This document shows, piece by piece, positions 16,145-25,285 of a stretch of DNA of 64,000 nucleotides. Source of the DNA: Pseudomonadota bacterium (lineage in GTDB: Bacteria > Desulfobacterota > Binatia > Binatales > Binataceae); contig JAJPJA010000004.1 in the NCBI GenBank assembly GCA_021324455.1, positions 1 through 64,000 on the forward strand, read 5' to 3'. Each line of letters opens with the position of its first letter. Positions within the stretch are counted from its first letter, which is position 1. A program made the position numbers and the translations under genes. The notes under the pieces are model-generated. The model saw only the letters and a program-made list of their open reading frames with translations. It did not search any database and was not told the origin of the DNA.

Positions 16145-17270
16145 GTTTTTGGATTTGGCCGCGCAAAACGCCGAGATCCGGGCGCGCGTGGATGAGGAGT
16201 ACGAGCGCATTCACCGCGCGACGGCGTACGTGGGCGGACCCCAGGTGGCGCAATTCGAACGCCGCTTTGCCCAATACCTGGGAGCCGCGCATGTTATCGG
16301 CGTCGGCAGCGGAACCGACGCGCTGCGCCTTGCCCTGATCGCCGCCGGGGTCGGCGCCGGCGATGAGGTGATCACCACGCCGATGACCTTTATCGCCACC
16401 GTTGAAGCGATCCTTCAGGCCGGAGCGACGCCGGTGTTCGTAGATATCGATCCCGAAACCGGAACGATCGACGTGCAAGCGGTGCGGCGGTACCTGGATG
16501 CGGGCAGCTTCAGATCGCCCAACGGGCCGCGCGCCGTGGTACCGGTGCATCTGTATGGATTGCCCGCCGCGATGGACCCGCTGCTAAAGGTCGCCCGGCG
16601 GCATCGGCTCGCGGTGATCGAAGACGCCTGCCAGGCGCATGGCGCGCGCGTGCACGTGGGCGGCCAATGGAAGCGCGCGGGCGCCGCCGGCACGATCGGA
16701 TGTTTCAGCTTCTACCCGGGCAAGAACCTGGGCGCGTGGGGCGAGGCGGGGGCGATCGCGACCGACGATCCGCAACTGGCCGAGCGCGTCAGCGTGCTGC
16801 GCGATCACGGCCGCGTCTCGCACTACCTGCATCGGGAATCGGGCTACAACGCCCGCATCGATACGCTGCAGGCGGCGGTGCTGCTGGCGAAGCTGGAGCG
16901 GCTGGATGAATGGAATGCGCGCCGGCGCGCGATTGCGCGGCGCTATCGCGAGTTGCTTTCGGGCACCGCTGTGCGGACTCCGATTGAACCCGAAGGGACG
17001 GAATCCTGCTACCACCTGTTCGTGATTCGCAGCGCGCAGCGCGACCGCATCCGCGACGCGCTGGCGCAGGCGGAGATCGGCTGCGGAATACATTATCCCG
17101 TCCCGCTGCATCTGCAGCCCGCCTGCGGCGCGCTCGGCTATCAGCGCGGCGAGTTCGCGGCGAGCGAGCAGTGGGCCGCCAGCGTTGTGTCGCTGCCGAT
17201 GCATCCTCATTTAACGGATCGCGAAATCAGTGTTGTCGCCCAGACAGTGGCGGCGGCGCTGGCGAAATAA
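16134..17270 (+). CDS. DegT/DnrJ/EryC1/StrS sugar aminotransferase (WbpE-like)
   Basis: The start at 16134 has GGGGAGG eight bases upstream. The 378-residue PLP enzyme shows the family pattern: FLDLAAQN at the start, GSGTDAL (60s, phosphate loop), PMTFIATVEAI, VDIDPETGTID, the Asp of EDACQAHGA (about 164) and the Schiff-base lysine in FYPGKNLGAWGEAG (Lys197). The C terminus has HYPVPLHLQ and SLPMHPHL. With the dehydrogenase and acetyltransferase it should convert a UDP-3-keto-hexosamine to the 3-amino sugar, giving a diacetamido sugar for the polymer. Confidence 0.88.
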   Translation: MPIKFLDLAAQNAEIRARVDEEYERIHRATAYVGGPQVAQFERRFAQYLGAAHVIGVGSGTDALRLALIAAGVGAGDEVITTPMTFIATVEAILQAGATPVFVDIDPETGTIDVQAVRRYLDAGSFRSPNGPRAVVPVHLYGLPAAMDPLLKVARRHRLAVIEDACQAHGARVHVGGQWKRAGAAGTIGCFSFYPGKNLGAWGEAGAIATDDPQLAERVSVLRDHGRVSHYLHRESGYNARIDTLQAAVLLAKLERLDEWNARRRAIARRYRELLSGTAVRTPIEPEGTESCYHLFVIRSAQRDRIRDALAQAEIGCGIHYPVPLHLQPACGALGYQRGEFAASEQWAASVVSLPMHPHLTDREISVVAQTVAAALAK

Positions 17271-17289
17271 AACCGATGGCTGCCTGACG

Positions 17290-18723
17290 ATGTTTGTCAA
17301 CGAATTACGCAAGCAAAAAGTGCTGTTCGCCTCGGTTGACGCGGCCGCCCTGATTCTGGCCGCCTGGTGCGCGCTGGTCATCCATGATCCTTCCCACGCC
17401 ATGCGCCATCGGCTGATGCAGAGCCCGGCCGGCGTCATCCTGGTTGGACTGCTGGTGCTCGGCTGCTGGATCCTGATCTTCCGCTGGATGGATCTCTACC
17501 GCATGCGCAGCGGCGGTCTGGCCGAGCTGCTGGCCGTGTGCCGGGCCAACGCGATCGGCGCGCTGCTGGCGATCACGGTGGGATTTCTGTTCCATCTCGA
17601 CCCCTCGCGCATCACGACTCTGCTCACCTATCCGCTGGCGGTGGTCTGGGTGCTGGCGCTGCGGATGGCCGCGCGTTTCGCGATCAAGAATCTTTACGCC
17701 AGCCGCGACGTCTGCGTGCCGCTGGTGATTGTCGGGCTGAACCGGGTCGGACGCTACCTGTGCGATCAGGTGCTTGATGAGCTGAGCCATTACGAGCCGC
17801 TCGGGTTTGTCGATGATAACTCCGACTGCGCCAGCTATCGCGGTCTGCCGCTGCTGGGACCGACGTGGGCGCTGCGTCAGATAGCCGGCGAATACCCGGC
17901 TTTGGAGGCGATCATCGCGCTGCCCGAAGCGGGCGCGGATCGTCAGGCGGAGCTGGTTGCGCTGTGCGAAGAACTGCGCATCCGCTGGAGCATCGTGCCG
18001 TGGTTGTTCGGTTCGATGGCGTCGGGGCTGCGGCTGGACATGATCGGCGCGATTCCGCTGGTGGGACCGCGGGGGTCGAATATCGAGGGACTCAACTATG
18101 TGCTCAAACGCGGTTTGGACCTGGTGCTCGGAACCGCGGTGCTGGTAGTGGCCGCGCCGATTCTGGCGGCGGCGAGCGCGGCCATCGCGCTCACCAGCGG
18201 ATGTCCGATTCTATACCGTCAGACCCGCATCGGACTGCATGGCCGTCCTTTCCAGATGTTGAAGTTCCGCACCATGAAGCCGCAGGCGGGCGACGAAGTG
18301 CATCGCGAGTTCGTGCGCAACTGGATCGCTTCGGGAAAAGACGCGGCGCGGCGCCACGGCAACGGCGCGGCGGTGTTCAAGCTGTCCTGCGACGACCGCA
18401 TTACTCCGATCGGCCGCTGGCTGCGCCGTTTCAGTATCGATGAACTGCCGCAGCTCATCAACGTCATCCGCGGCGAGATGAGTCTGATCGGTCCGCGTCC
18501 GGCGCTGCCCTACGAGGTCGAGCAATACGAACCGCGTCATCGCCGCCGTCTTGAGGTGCTGCCGGGCGTGACCGGGCTGTGGCAGGTCAGCGGCCGCAAC
18601 CATCTCTCATTCGAGGACATGGTGCGGCTGGACGTCCAGTACCTGGAGAACTGGTCGCTGGCGACCGACTTCAAGATTTTGGCGCTGACGATGCCCGAGC
18701 TGGTTCGCGGAGGAGGCCTGTGA
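17290..18723 (+). CDS. Polyprenyl glycosylphosphotransferase (initiating enzyme)
   Basis: About 477 residues from ATG 17290; the ribosome site is weak. Four N-terminal membrane helices (about 13-150) are followed by a CoA-binding-like Rossmann domain (VIVGLNRVGRYLCDQVL) and a C-terminal WbaP/WcaJ-type sugar transferase domain entered through another helix (LDLVLGTAVLVVAAPIL). The catalytic core has LYRQTRIGLHGRPFQMLKFRTM, RFSIDELPQLINV, SLIGPRPALP and PGVTGLWQVSGRNHL. It transfers a sugar-1-phosphate to undecaprenyl phosphate to start repeat-unit synthesis. Confidence 0.92.
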   Translation: MFVNELRKQKVLFASVDAAALILAAWCALVIHDPSHAMRHRLMQSPAGVILVGLLVLGCWILIFRWMDLYRMRSGGLAELLAVCRANAIGALLAITVGFLFHLDPSRITTLLTYPLAVVWVLALRMAARFAIKNLYASRDVCVPLVIVGLNRVGRYLCDQVLDELSHYEPLGFVDDNSDCASYRGLPLLGPTWALRQIAGEYPALEAIIALPEAGADRQAELVALCEELRIRWSIVPWLFGSMASGLRLDMIGAIPLVGPRGSNIEGLNYVLKRGLDLVLGTAVLVVAAPILAAASAAIALTSGCPILYRQTRIGLHGRPFQMLKFRTMKPQAGDEVHREFVRNWIASGKDAARRHGNGAAVFKLSCDDRITPIGRWLRRFSIDELPQLINVIRGEMSLIGPRPALPYEVEQYEPRHRRRLEVLPGVTGLWQVSGRNHLSFEDMVRLDVQYLENWSLATDFKILALTMPELVRGGGL

Positions 18724-18757
18724 GGGCGGTGCGCGCCGCTGTGGGCGGGAGCGTGCG

Positions 18758-19615
18758 ATGAAAACCTACGGAGCCATCACGCCGGCGCGGGACGAAGAAA
18801 AATTTCTCCCCGGTCTGATCGAGAGCATGGTATCGCAGACGGTGCTCCCGGTGCGCTGGATCATCATCGACGACGGATCGACTGATTCGACACCGGCGCT
18901 GCTGGACGAGGCCGCCCGGCGCTGCGAATGGATCAGCGTGCATCATGTGCGGCGCACCGGCGCGCGTCAGCCGGGCGGGGAGACGGCGCTGCAGCGCTTT
19001 CTCGCGCCGTCGCTGTGGAAGGACTGCGACATGATATTCCGGGTCGACGCGGACATCACCTTCGGACCCGGTTTCATCCAGTCGCTGCTGGTGGAGTTCG
19101 GCCGCGATTCGAATCTGGGCATCGCGGGCGGCACGCTGTACGAACAGGATCGCGGCGGATGGCATGAAGTGCGCACGCCGCGCTTTCACACGCGCGGAGC
19201 GATCAAGATGTACTCGCGCGAATGTCTGCAGGCGATCGGGGGAATCGAAGCGGGGTTGGGGTGGGACACGATCGACGAGGCGCACGCGGCGTTTTTGGGT
19301 TACACCACCCGCAGCTTCCGGCACATCCACGCCCGTCATCATCGGCCGCAGGGCGCGGCCGCCGGGGTGCTGCGCGGACGACTGGCGGCCGGACAGGCCG
19401 CGTATCAATGCGGATATTCACCCGTTTTCATGGCTGCCCGCGCCTTGCGCCATGTGCTTGCCTGGCCGCCCGTTCTCGGTGCGGCGTGGCTCGCAGCCGG
19501 CTATTTGGAGGGATACGTTCGATGCAAACCACGAGCCGCTTCGCCGGAACTGGTAAAGTTCATTCGCAGGCAACAGGTGCGGCGCTTGCTCTTGATGAAG
19601 AGCGTGTGGACCTGA
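18758..19615 (+). CDS. Glycosyltransferase family 2
   Basis: The 285-residue GT-A enzyme has PARDEEKFLPGLIESMVSQT at the N terminus, IIDDGSTDSTPAL (nucleotide-sugar site), the metal motif FRVDADITFGP (D-x-D) and a later GWDTIDEAHA acceptor/base region. The C-terminal part is more hydrophobic (about 220-245) and may lie against the membrane. It probably adds a sugar to the lipid-linked repeat unit. GGGAG supports the start. Confidence 0.88.
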   Translation: MKTYGAITPARDEEKFLPGLIESMVSQTVLPVRWIIIDDGSTDSTPALLDEAARRCEWISVHHVRRTGARQPGGETALQRFLAPSLWKDCDMIFRVDADITFGPGFIQSLLVEFGRDSNLGIAGGTLYEQDRGGWHEVRTPRFHTRGAIKMYSRECLQAIGGIEAGLGWDTIDEAHAAFLGYTTRSFRHIHARHHRPQGAAAGVLRGRLAAGQAAYQCGYSPVFMAARALRHVLAWPPVLGAAWLAAGYLEGYVRCKPRAASPELVKFIRRQQVRRLLLMKSVWT

Positions 19616-19635
19616 ACAGCGAGGGCAGCCCACGC

Positions 19636-20853
19636 ATGCCGGCGCGCGGACATCTGCCGCGGCCGGCGGAAATCAGTTTTACCAATGATGTCTTTTCGTT
19701 CTGGAAGCTGCCCGAGGCGTGGCGCGCCGGAACCGAGAGGATAATAGAGGAGTCCGAACGCAGCGCGCAGCATTATCTGTTCGAGGAATATCTCGACGAC
19801 CGCCGCCGGCGTCCGTCGCCGCTGCTCAACTATTACTATACGTTCAAGGATCTGATCCCGACCGGCGTGCGCCATTGGCTCAATTCGATTGCGATCCGGA
19901 ACCGGCGCCGGCCGGCTTTTCCGGACTGGCCATGCGAAGACGCCCTGCTGCGGATATGGCGCCGCGGCCTGGCGGCGATTCTGGAGCGCTGGAACGCGCA
20001 GGACGCGTGGCATCTGGCATTCTGGCCCGAGGGCAAATCCTGCTGCGTCGTGCTGACGCATGACGTGGAAGGGCCCGAGGGCTTGCGGGCCATGGAACCG
20101 ATGGCCGACCTGGAGGAGCGTTATGGCTTTCGCTCGGCGTGGAATCTGGCGCTGGAGCAATATCCGATCGACTGGAAGCGCATCGACCAGCTGCGCGCGC
20201 GCGGGTTCGAGTTCGGCGCGCACGGCCTCAAGCATGACGGCCGTTTGTTCCGCAGCGAACGCGACTTCCAAACTTTGGCTCCGCGCATCAGGGCAATCGC
20301 GCGCGAGCACGGACTGTGCGGTTTTCGCGCGCCCTCGACGCTCAGACGCGCGCAATGGATTCCGCAGCTCGAGTGCGATTTCGACAGCAGCTTTTCGGAT
20401 ACCGACATCTTCGAGCCTCAACCCGGTGGCACCTGCAGCATCTTTCCCTTTTTCCTCGACCGCAAAGTGGTCGAGCTGCCTTACACGCTGCCCCAGGATC
20501 ACACCCTGATCAATCTGCTGGGGCGCGATCTGATGCCGACGTGGATCCGCAAGGCCCGCTGGATAGCGTCGTTGGGCGGTATGATTCTTACCCTGACCCA
20601 TCCCGATTACTGCGGGTCGGGTATCTATCTGGAGGCTTACGCAAAGCTGCTCGAATACCTCGCCGGCATCGATAACGCCTGGTACGCGCTGCCTTCGCAA
20701 GCGGCGCAATGGTGGAGGCTGCGGGCCTGCGCCAAGCTGCAGATTGCCGACGGACATCCGTTTGCGGGGGGCCATCCCGGCGCGATCGTGCCGCGTCTGC
20801 TCAGCCAGGAGCCGCTCGCCCGATGGGAATGCAAGGCATGGCGCGGGTTCTGA
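19636..20853 (+). CDS. NodB-type polysaccharide deacetylase-like protein
   Basis: The start at ATG 19636 lies 20 bases after the glycosyltransferase stop; an in-frame ATG at 19522 would overlap that gene by 94 bases, and its extra residues look like another frame of the transferase. The 405-residue protein has NodB motifs: VLTHDVEG (Asp for catalysis and metal), GAHGLKHDG (His-x-x-x-His ligands), GFRAPS, and a late LTLTHPDYCG. An N-terminal region of about 140 residues precedes the deacetylase fold. It likely removes N-acetyl groups from the growing or secreted polymer, or acts on a lipid-linked precursor, as no signal peptide is visible. Confidence 0.8.
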   Translation: MPARGHLPRPAEISFTNDVFSFWKLPEAWRAGTERIIEESERSAQHYLFEEYLDDRRRRPSPLLNYYYTFKDLIPTGVRHWLNSIAIRNRRRPAFPDWPCEDALLRIWRRGLAAILERWNAQDAWHLAFWPEGKSCCVVLTHDVEGPEGLRAMEPMADLEERYGFRSAWNLALEQYPIDWKRIDQLRARGFEFGAHGLKHDGRLFRSERDFQTLAPRIRAIAREHGLCGFRAPSTLRRAQWIPQLECDFDSSFSDTDIFEPQPGGTCSIFPFFLDRKVVELPYTLPQDHTLINLLGRDLMPTWIRKARWIASLGGMILTLTHPDYCGSGIYLEAYAKLLEYLAGIDNAWYALPSQAAQWWRLRACAKLQIADGHPFAGGHPGAIVPRLLSQEPLARWECKAWRGF

Positions 20854-22088
20854 TCATCGCCTACACCAGCTTTCCGTACGACGGCCGGGTTAAGCGACAC
20901 GCGGAATCGCTGGCCGCGCGCGGCGATTGGGTTGACGTGATCGCGCTGAGCAGCGGTCAGGAGGGGCGGCAAAACGGTGTCAATGTAATCGGTGTGCCGA
21001 TTGAACGCTATCGCGGCTCCAGCCGCACGCGCTATGTGGGCAGCTATGTGCGATTCTTTATCCGCGCCGCGCGCGTGGGTTACCAGTTGAGCCGAATCCA
21101 GCCCTACGACGTCGTAATCACCTGCACGATGCCGGATACCGCGGTGCTCAGCGCGCTGCCCGCGCGGCTGTTTGGCAGCGCAGTTATACTGGATATTCAC
21201 GACACCATGCCCGAGCTTTACCTGGACAAATTCGGTGGACGGCGCGGCGCGGTGGGCGCCAGGCTGCTGATGGTGATGGAGCGGGTTTGTGCGGGATTCG
21301 CCGATCGGGTCTTTGCCGTGCATCAGCCGCATCGCACGCGCCTGCAGCAAGCCGGGATTCCGGGCGCCAAAATCATGGTGGTAATGAACTCGCCGCAGCC
21401 GGACATCTTCAATCGGTCCGGCGGTCCGAAAGCGGAACTGGCTCGATGCGTCGTGGTGTGCCACGGCACGATCACCCGCCGCCTGGGCGTTGATTGCGCG
21501 ATCGAAGCCATCGGCAAGCTGGTGGACAGGATACCCGGGATCGAGCTGCGCCTGATCGGCGCGGGCGATTTCATGCCCCAAGCGCAGCGTTTGGCGGCGC
21601 GCCTCGACGTTCTGGATCACGTGCGGTTTGAGGGACTGGTTCCAATCGACCAGCTTCCGCGCGTGCTGCATGACGCCGCTATCGGACTGGTGCCTAACCA
21701 CGCCAGCAACGCGACCCATCTTATGCTGCCGGTCAAGCTGATGGAGTACGCGGCGCTGGGCATCCCGGTGGTCGCCTCGCGTCTGCGTACATTGGAGCAG
21801 TATTTCCCGCCGCATGCCGTGCGGCTGGTAAATCCCGGGGATCCGGCGGCGCTGGCGGCGGCTATCGAGGAGCTGTGGCGCAACCCGCAGATGCGCGGGC
21901 AACTGGCGCGCAACGCATACCGCATCGCGCGCGAGCTGAGCTGGGCCGAACAGCAGCATCAGCTCTTCGCCGCGATCGATGAGCTGGCCGGGCGCCGCGG
22001 CGGTGCCTCGCGCCAGGCGGCGGCACGCGACCAGTTCCAATCTCATCCCGAACCGCAGGTCAAAAGATATTTCAATCGAAATAGATGA
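20823..22088 (+). CDS. Glycosyltransferase family 4
   Basis: About 421 residues from ATG 20823; ATGs at 20829 and 20838 are equally possible, all overlapping the previous gene. The GT-B fold is shown by the N-terminal ARVLIIAYTSFPYDGRVKRHAESLAARG and by the C-terminal domain with VVCHGTITRRLGVDCAIEAI, LRLIGAGDFMPQ, VRFEGLVPIDQLPRVLHDAAIGLVPN and the E-x7-E-like LPVKLMEYAALGIPVVAS. It should extend the lipid-linked repeat at the cytoplasmic face of the membrane. It overlaps the next reading frame slightly. Confidence 0.88.
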   Translation: MGMQGMARVLIIAYTSFPYDGRVKRHAESLAARGDWVDVIALSSGQEGRQNGVNVIGVPIERYRGSSRTRYVGSYVRFFIRAARVGYQLSRIQPYDVVITCTMPDTAVLSALPARLFGSAVILDIHDTMPELYLDKFGGRRGAVGARLLMVMERVCAGFADRVFAVHQPHRTRLQQAGIPGAKIMVVMNSPQPDIFNRSGGPKAELARCVVVCHGTITRRLGVDCAIEAIGKLVDRIPGIELRLIGAGDFMPQAQRLAARLDVLDHVRFEGLVPIDQLPRVLHDAAIGLVPNHASNATHLMLPVKLMEYAALGIPVVASRLRTLEQYFPPHAVRLVNPGDPAALAAAIEELWRNPQMRGQLARNAYRIARELSWAEQQHQLFAAIDELAGRRGGASRQAAARDQFQSHPEPQVKRYFNRNR

Positions 22089-22144
22089 CAGCTCCGGGCT
22101 CACGCCCGGCCGCTGGCAAGCTCAAACAGAAAGGAGGCTCCCAA

Positions 22145-22909
22145 GTGGAATCCGGTATTACCCTGGTGGTTGGCGTCGGCGAGGTCGGCGGGGCGCTGGC
22201 GAAGGTACTGGAGAAGAGCCATCGGCTGGCACTGCTGGATTTGAAGCCCGCGGCCATCGATGAGCCCGTTGAGGTGATGCATCTGTGCTTCCCCTTTAGC
22301 TCGCGCAGCCAGTTTGAGAGCGCGGCGCGCGGCTACATTCGCCGTTTCAACCCGCATCTGACCATCATCAACAGCACGGTTCTGCCCGGAACCACGCGAA
22401 ATCTGTCCACCGCCACAGGTGCGCGCATAGTTTACAGTCCGGTGCGCGGCAAGCATGCGCGGATGCCCGAGGAGCTGCTGCACTACCGCAAGTTCATCAG
22501 TGGATTGGATGAGGAAGCGCTGCGGATGGCGCGCGATCATTTTGAAGCCGTGGGGATGAAGACGCGCACCATGCAGGCACCGGAAACGCTGGAGCTGGCC
22601 AAGCTCGCCGAGACCACCTACTTCGGGGTGATCATCGCGTTTGCCCAGGAGCTCAATCGCTACGCCGGCGCCGTAGGGGCGGATTACGAAGAAGCCACGG
22701 CTTTTTTCGAGGAAGTGCAGTTCCTGCCCCGCGCCAGATATTTTCCCGGCGTCATCGGCGGCCATTGCGTCATTCCCAATATCAATCTGCTGCTCCAGAT
22801 TGCGCCGGCCCGGCTGCTGGAGGCGGTGTTGAAATCGAACGAGATGCGCGCCCTGGAAATCAAGCCCGAAATGCCGGCCCGCCGCGGCCGCGCCATCGGA
22901 GAGAATTGA
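22145..22909 (+). CDS. Miniature UDP-sugar dehydrogenase-like protein
   Basis: The GTG at 22145 is preferred: AAGGAGG (22131-22137) lies seven bases upstream and the Rossmann motif VVGVGEVGG then falls at the N terminus. The 254-residue protein has the general order of UDP-glucose/UDP-GlcNAc 6-dehydrogenases: NAD fold, INSTVLPGTT, a central helix ELAKLAETTYFGVIIAFAQELNRYA, and VIGGHCVIPN with Cys208 in the place of the catalytic cysteine. It lacks about 150-200 residues: a short N-terminal domain and no C-terminal UDP-binding domain. It might be the missing uronate-forming enzyme, a different oxidoreductase, or a degenerate relic under selection. Confidence 0.65.
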   Translation: MESGITLVVGVGEVGGALAKVLEKSHRLALLDLKPAAIDEPVEVMHLCFPFSSRSQFESAARGYIRRFNPHLTIINSTVLPGTTRNLSTATGARIVYSPVRGKHARMPEELLHYRKFISGLDEEALRMARDHFEAVGMKTRTMQAPETLELAKLAETTYFGVIIAFAQELNRYAGAVGADYEEATAFFEEVQFLPRARYFPGVIGGHCVIPNINLLLQIAPARLLEAVLKSNEMRALEIKPEMPARRGRAIGEN

Positions 22910-22925
22910 CCCCGGGCATGAATCG

Positions 22926-24458
22926 ATGAGCCAGTCCGCCCAAATGCAAGCCGCCGCACCGGCGCAAAGCGAAATCCCCGCCGCGGCGCCGCATAATCCC
23001 GGATTGGATCGCCGCTTCTCCCGCAGCGTCAGGGACAACGTGGTGGCGGAGGTCGTGATTCAGGGCGTGCGGCTGTCCGCGATGGTGATTTTGGCGCGCG
23101 CGCTGGGCGCCGCCGAGTTCGGCATTTTCCGCGTGCTCCTGGTCGTTGCCATGCTGTCGGTTACGGCCCTGCAACCCGGATTGATGGAAGCGTTGGTGCA
23201 GCGCCGCCGCCTGACCGCCGCTCATGAATCCACCGCGTGGCTGATCAGCGCCGTTCTGGGGTTGGCCGGCGTGGCGATGCTCTACTGCGGCGCTCCCCTG
23301 ATTGCCCGGCTGATGGCGATGCCGCGGCTGGCGGCCGGGGTGCGGTTGATTTCGATTCCGGTCTTTCTGGACTGTGTGGCGATAACTTCAAGCGCCTATC
23401 TGCAGCGCGAGCTGCGGTTTGGCACCCTGGCGGCGGCCGAGGTCGCCGCCGAGGTCGCTTTCGTCATCGTCGCGATGGCTCTGCTTTGGACGCCGCTGGC
23501 GTCGTGGAGCCTGATGGCCGGATTGACCGCGCGGGTGGCGGGCCGCGCCTTGTTTCTGCTGTTTGCCGCGCCGCGCTTCCCGCGCGCATGGCCGAGCCTT
23601 GCCGCCGCGCGCGATTTGCGCCGTTTCGCGGCCGGAGTGTGGGGCGGCAACATCCTCAGCACCGTATCCGGAAACGCCGACTATCTGCTGGTCGGCCGGC
23701 TGCTGGGCGCCACCGAGCTGGGCTTCTACGTTCTGGCCTGGGATCTGCTGCGGTTCGTGCCCGACCGTCTATACAAAGTGGCTGGCCGAGTGGCGTTTCC
23801 CGCGTTCTGCCTGCTGCAGGACAATGACGCCGAACTGGGCCGCGGCTATCGCAATTTCCTCCAGTACATCGGCCGCGTGGTGCTGCCGGTCGCCGCTTGC
23901 GCCGCGGTGGCCGCGCCGGAATTGATCGGCGTCGTGTACGGCGCGCGATGGCTCCCAGCGGCGCAGCCTTTGCGCCTGCTGGCCGGCGGCCTGGCGCTGG
24001 TCGGTCTGAGAACCGGAATGGGCGCCGTTTACTACGCCAAAGGCCGTCCGGTGATCGATATCTATCTGCACAGCGGGCGGCTGCTGATGCTGGTGGTCAC
24101 CGTGTGCGGTCTGGCGGGGACTGGACTGTCCGGAATCAGCGCGGGGATGAGCGGGGTTGAGGCGGTGATCAGCGTGGCCGGACTGATAGTTGCCTGTTCG
24201 CTGGCGGCGCTTACTCCGGCCGATCTGCTCAAAGCCGCGCTGCCCGGAATACGGCTGGCGCTCGCCTGCGCGCTGGCGACCGCGCTGGGCAAGGCGATTG
24301 CCTTATGGTGCGGCGTCAACGGTCCGCTGGTACTCGCGTTTATCGGGCTGCCGCCGGCCGCAATTTTTGTATGGCTTGAAGGGCAGACCCTGGGCGCCCT
24401 GCTGTCGAGCGCCTTTGACTGGAACAGAATTCAGGGCACCGAGTTTTCCCAACTATGA
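22926..24458 (+). CDS. Wzx-type oligosaccharide flippase
   Basis: The 510-residue polytopic protein of the MATE/polysaccharide-transporter superfamily starts with a polar tail of about 35 residues, then SVRDNVVAEVVIQGVRLSAMVILARALGAAEFGIF, the typical first helix pair, and contains about 12-14 helices in all, with TVSGNADYLLVGRLLGATELGFYVLAWDL at the start of the second half. It would flip undecaprenyl-linked repeat units to the periplasm for the polymerase encoded two genes on. Sixteen bases separate it from the upstream gene. Confidence 0.88.
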   Translation: MSQSAQMQAAAPAQSEIPAAAPHNPGLDRRFSRSVRDNVVAEVVIQGVRLSAMVILARALGAAEFGIFRVLLVVAMLSVTALQPGLMEALVQRRRLTAAHESTAWLISAVLGLAGVAMLYCGAPLIARLMAMPRLAAGVRLISIPVFLDCVAITSSAYLQRELRFGTLAAAEVAAEVAFVIVAMALLWTPLASWSLMAGLTARVAGRALFLLFAAPRFPRAWPSLAAARDLRRFAAGVWGGNILSTVSGNADYLLVGRLLGATELGFYVLAWDLLRFVPDRLYKVAGRVAFPAFCLLQDNDAELGRGYRNFLQYIGRVVLPVAACAAVAAPELIGVVYGARWLPAAQPLRLLAGGLALVGLRTGMGAVYYAKGRPVIDIYLHSGRLLMLVVTVCGLAGTGLSGISAGMSGVEAVISVAGLIVACSLAALTPADLLKAALPGIRLALACALATALGKAIALWCGVNGPLVLAFIGLPPAAIFVWLEGQTLGALLSSAFDWNRIQGTEFSQL

Positions 24459-24489
24459 ACCAAATTCATTGAGGTGATTGTCAACCGTC

Positions 24490-25233
24490 GTGTTCAAACG
24501 CGTTCCCATTTTTTCGTATCATGCGGTTTTGTCCGAAGAGCTGGATACCTTGCCTGAGGATTGGAGTCCCTATCATGCGATTACGTTCAGCGCATTCCGT
24601 CAACAACTGGACGCGCTGACCGCCGCGGGATTCCGCGCAGCCGCGCCCCAGGTTCTTACCCAGCCGTCGCTGCCGCGCAAAACCGCCGTGATCACTTTTG
24701 ATGACGGTCAGGTAACCGATCTCGACGCCGCCGGGGAATTGAAACGGCGCGGCATGACCGCGGCCTTTTTTGTCACCTGGACGCGCCTGGGCTCGCCCTC
24801 GTTTCTGACCCGCAAGGATGTGGTTGAACTCGATCGGCTGGGTTTCACCATCGGTTCCCATGGCGTCCGGCACACGCGTTTGAGCGACCTGGGGCCGGAA
24901 CAATTGCGCGAGGAACTGGTCGGTTCCAGGAAGATGCTGGAGGACCTGACGGGAAAACCGGTGACCGCGCTGGCGATTCCGTTCGGCGCCTACAGCAACG
25001 CGGTAATCGCCGCCGCGGCCGCGGCCGGATACCGGTCGATTCTGACCTCCGATTTCGCGCTCGCGGTGCCGGGAAGATCGGTTTATCCGCGGCTTACCAT
25101 CACGCCGCGGATCACGTGCGATGATTTCAAGATGCTGCTGGCGGACAGTCCGTTGTTGATTGCCCGCCGCCGCCTGGTCAACGGCATTCACCGGCGGCTC
25201 AACCGCATCCGCGCGCTGGCCGCCGGACAATGA
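24490..25233 (+). CDS. Polysaccharide deacetylase (NodB family), second in the locus
   Basis: The start is uncertain: GTG 24490 is chosen, while a TTG at 24478 adjoins the GAGGTGA ribosome site. The product of about 247 residues has PIFSYHAV, AVITFDDGQVTDLDAAGELKRRG (TFDDG), the metal motif GSHGVRHTRLSDLG (SHxxxH), and ALAIPFGAYSN. This is the compact, complete NodB catalytic domain, closer to standard chitooligosaccharide/peptidoglycan deacetylases than the protein at 19636-20853. No signal peptide is visible. It may deacetylate the amino sugars of the polymer. Confidence 0.83.
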   Translation: MFKRVPIFSYHAVLSEELDTLPEDWSPYHAITFSAFRQQLDALTAAGFRAAAPQVLTQPSLPRKTAVITFDDGQVTDLDAAGELKRRGMTAAFFVTWTRLGSPSFLTRKDVVELDRLGFTIGSHGVRHTRLSDLGPEQLREELVGSRKMLEDLTGKPVTALAIPFGAYSNAVIAAAAAAGYRSILTSDFALAVPGRSVYPRLTITPRITCDDFKMLLADSPLLIARRRLVNGIHRRLNRIRALAAGQ

Positions 25234-25285
25234 CGCGGGCACGCCGGGGAGGATTGGATTTCACATTCGGCGCAACAACCGGACC

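Noticed and set aside
19222-19635. Upstream extension of the deacetylase frame from 19222
   Set aside because: The residues are an Arg/Gly-rich shadow of the glycosyltransferase gene; the start at 19636 fits the operon spacing.
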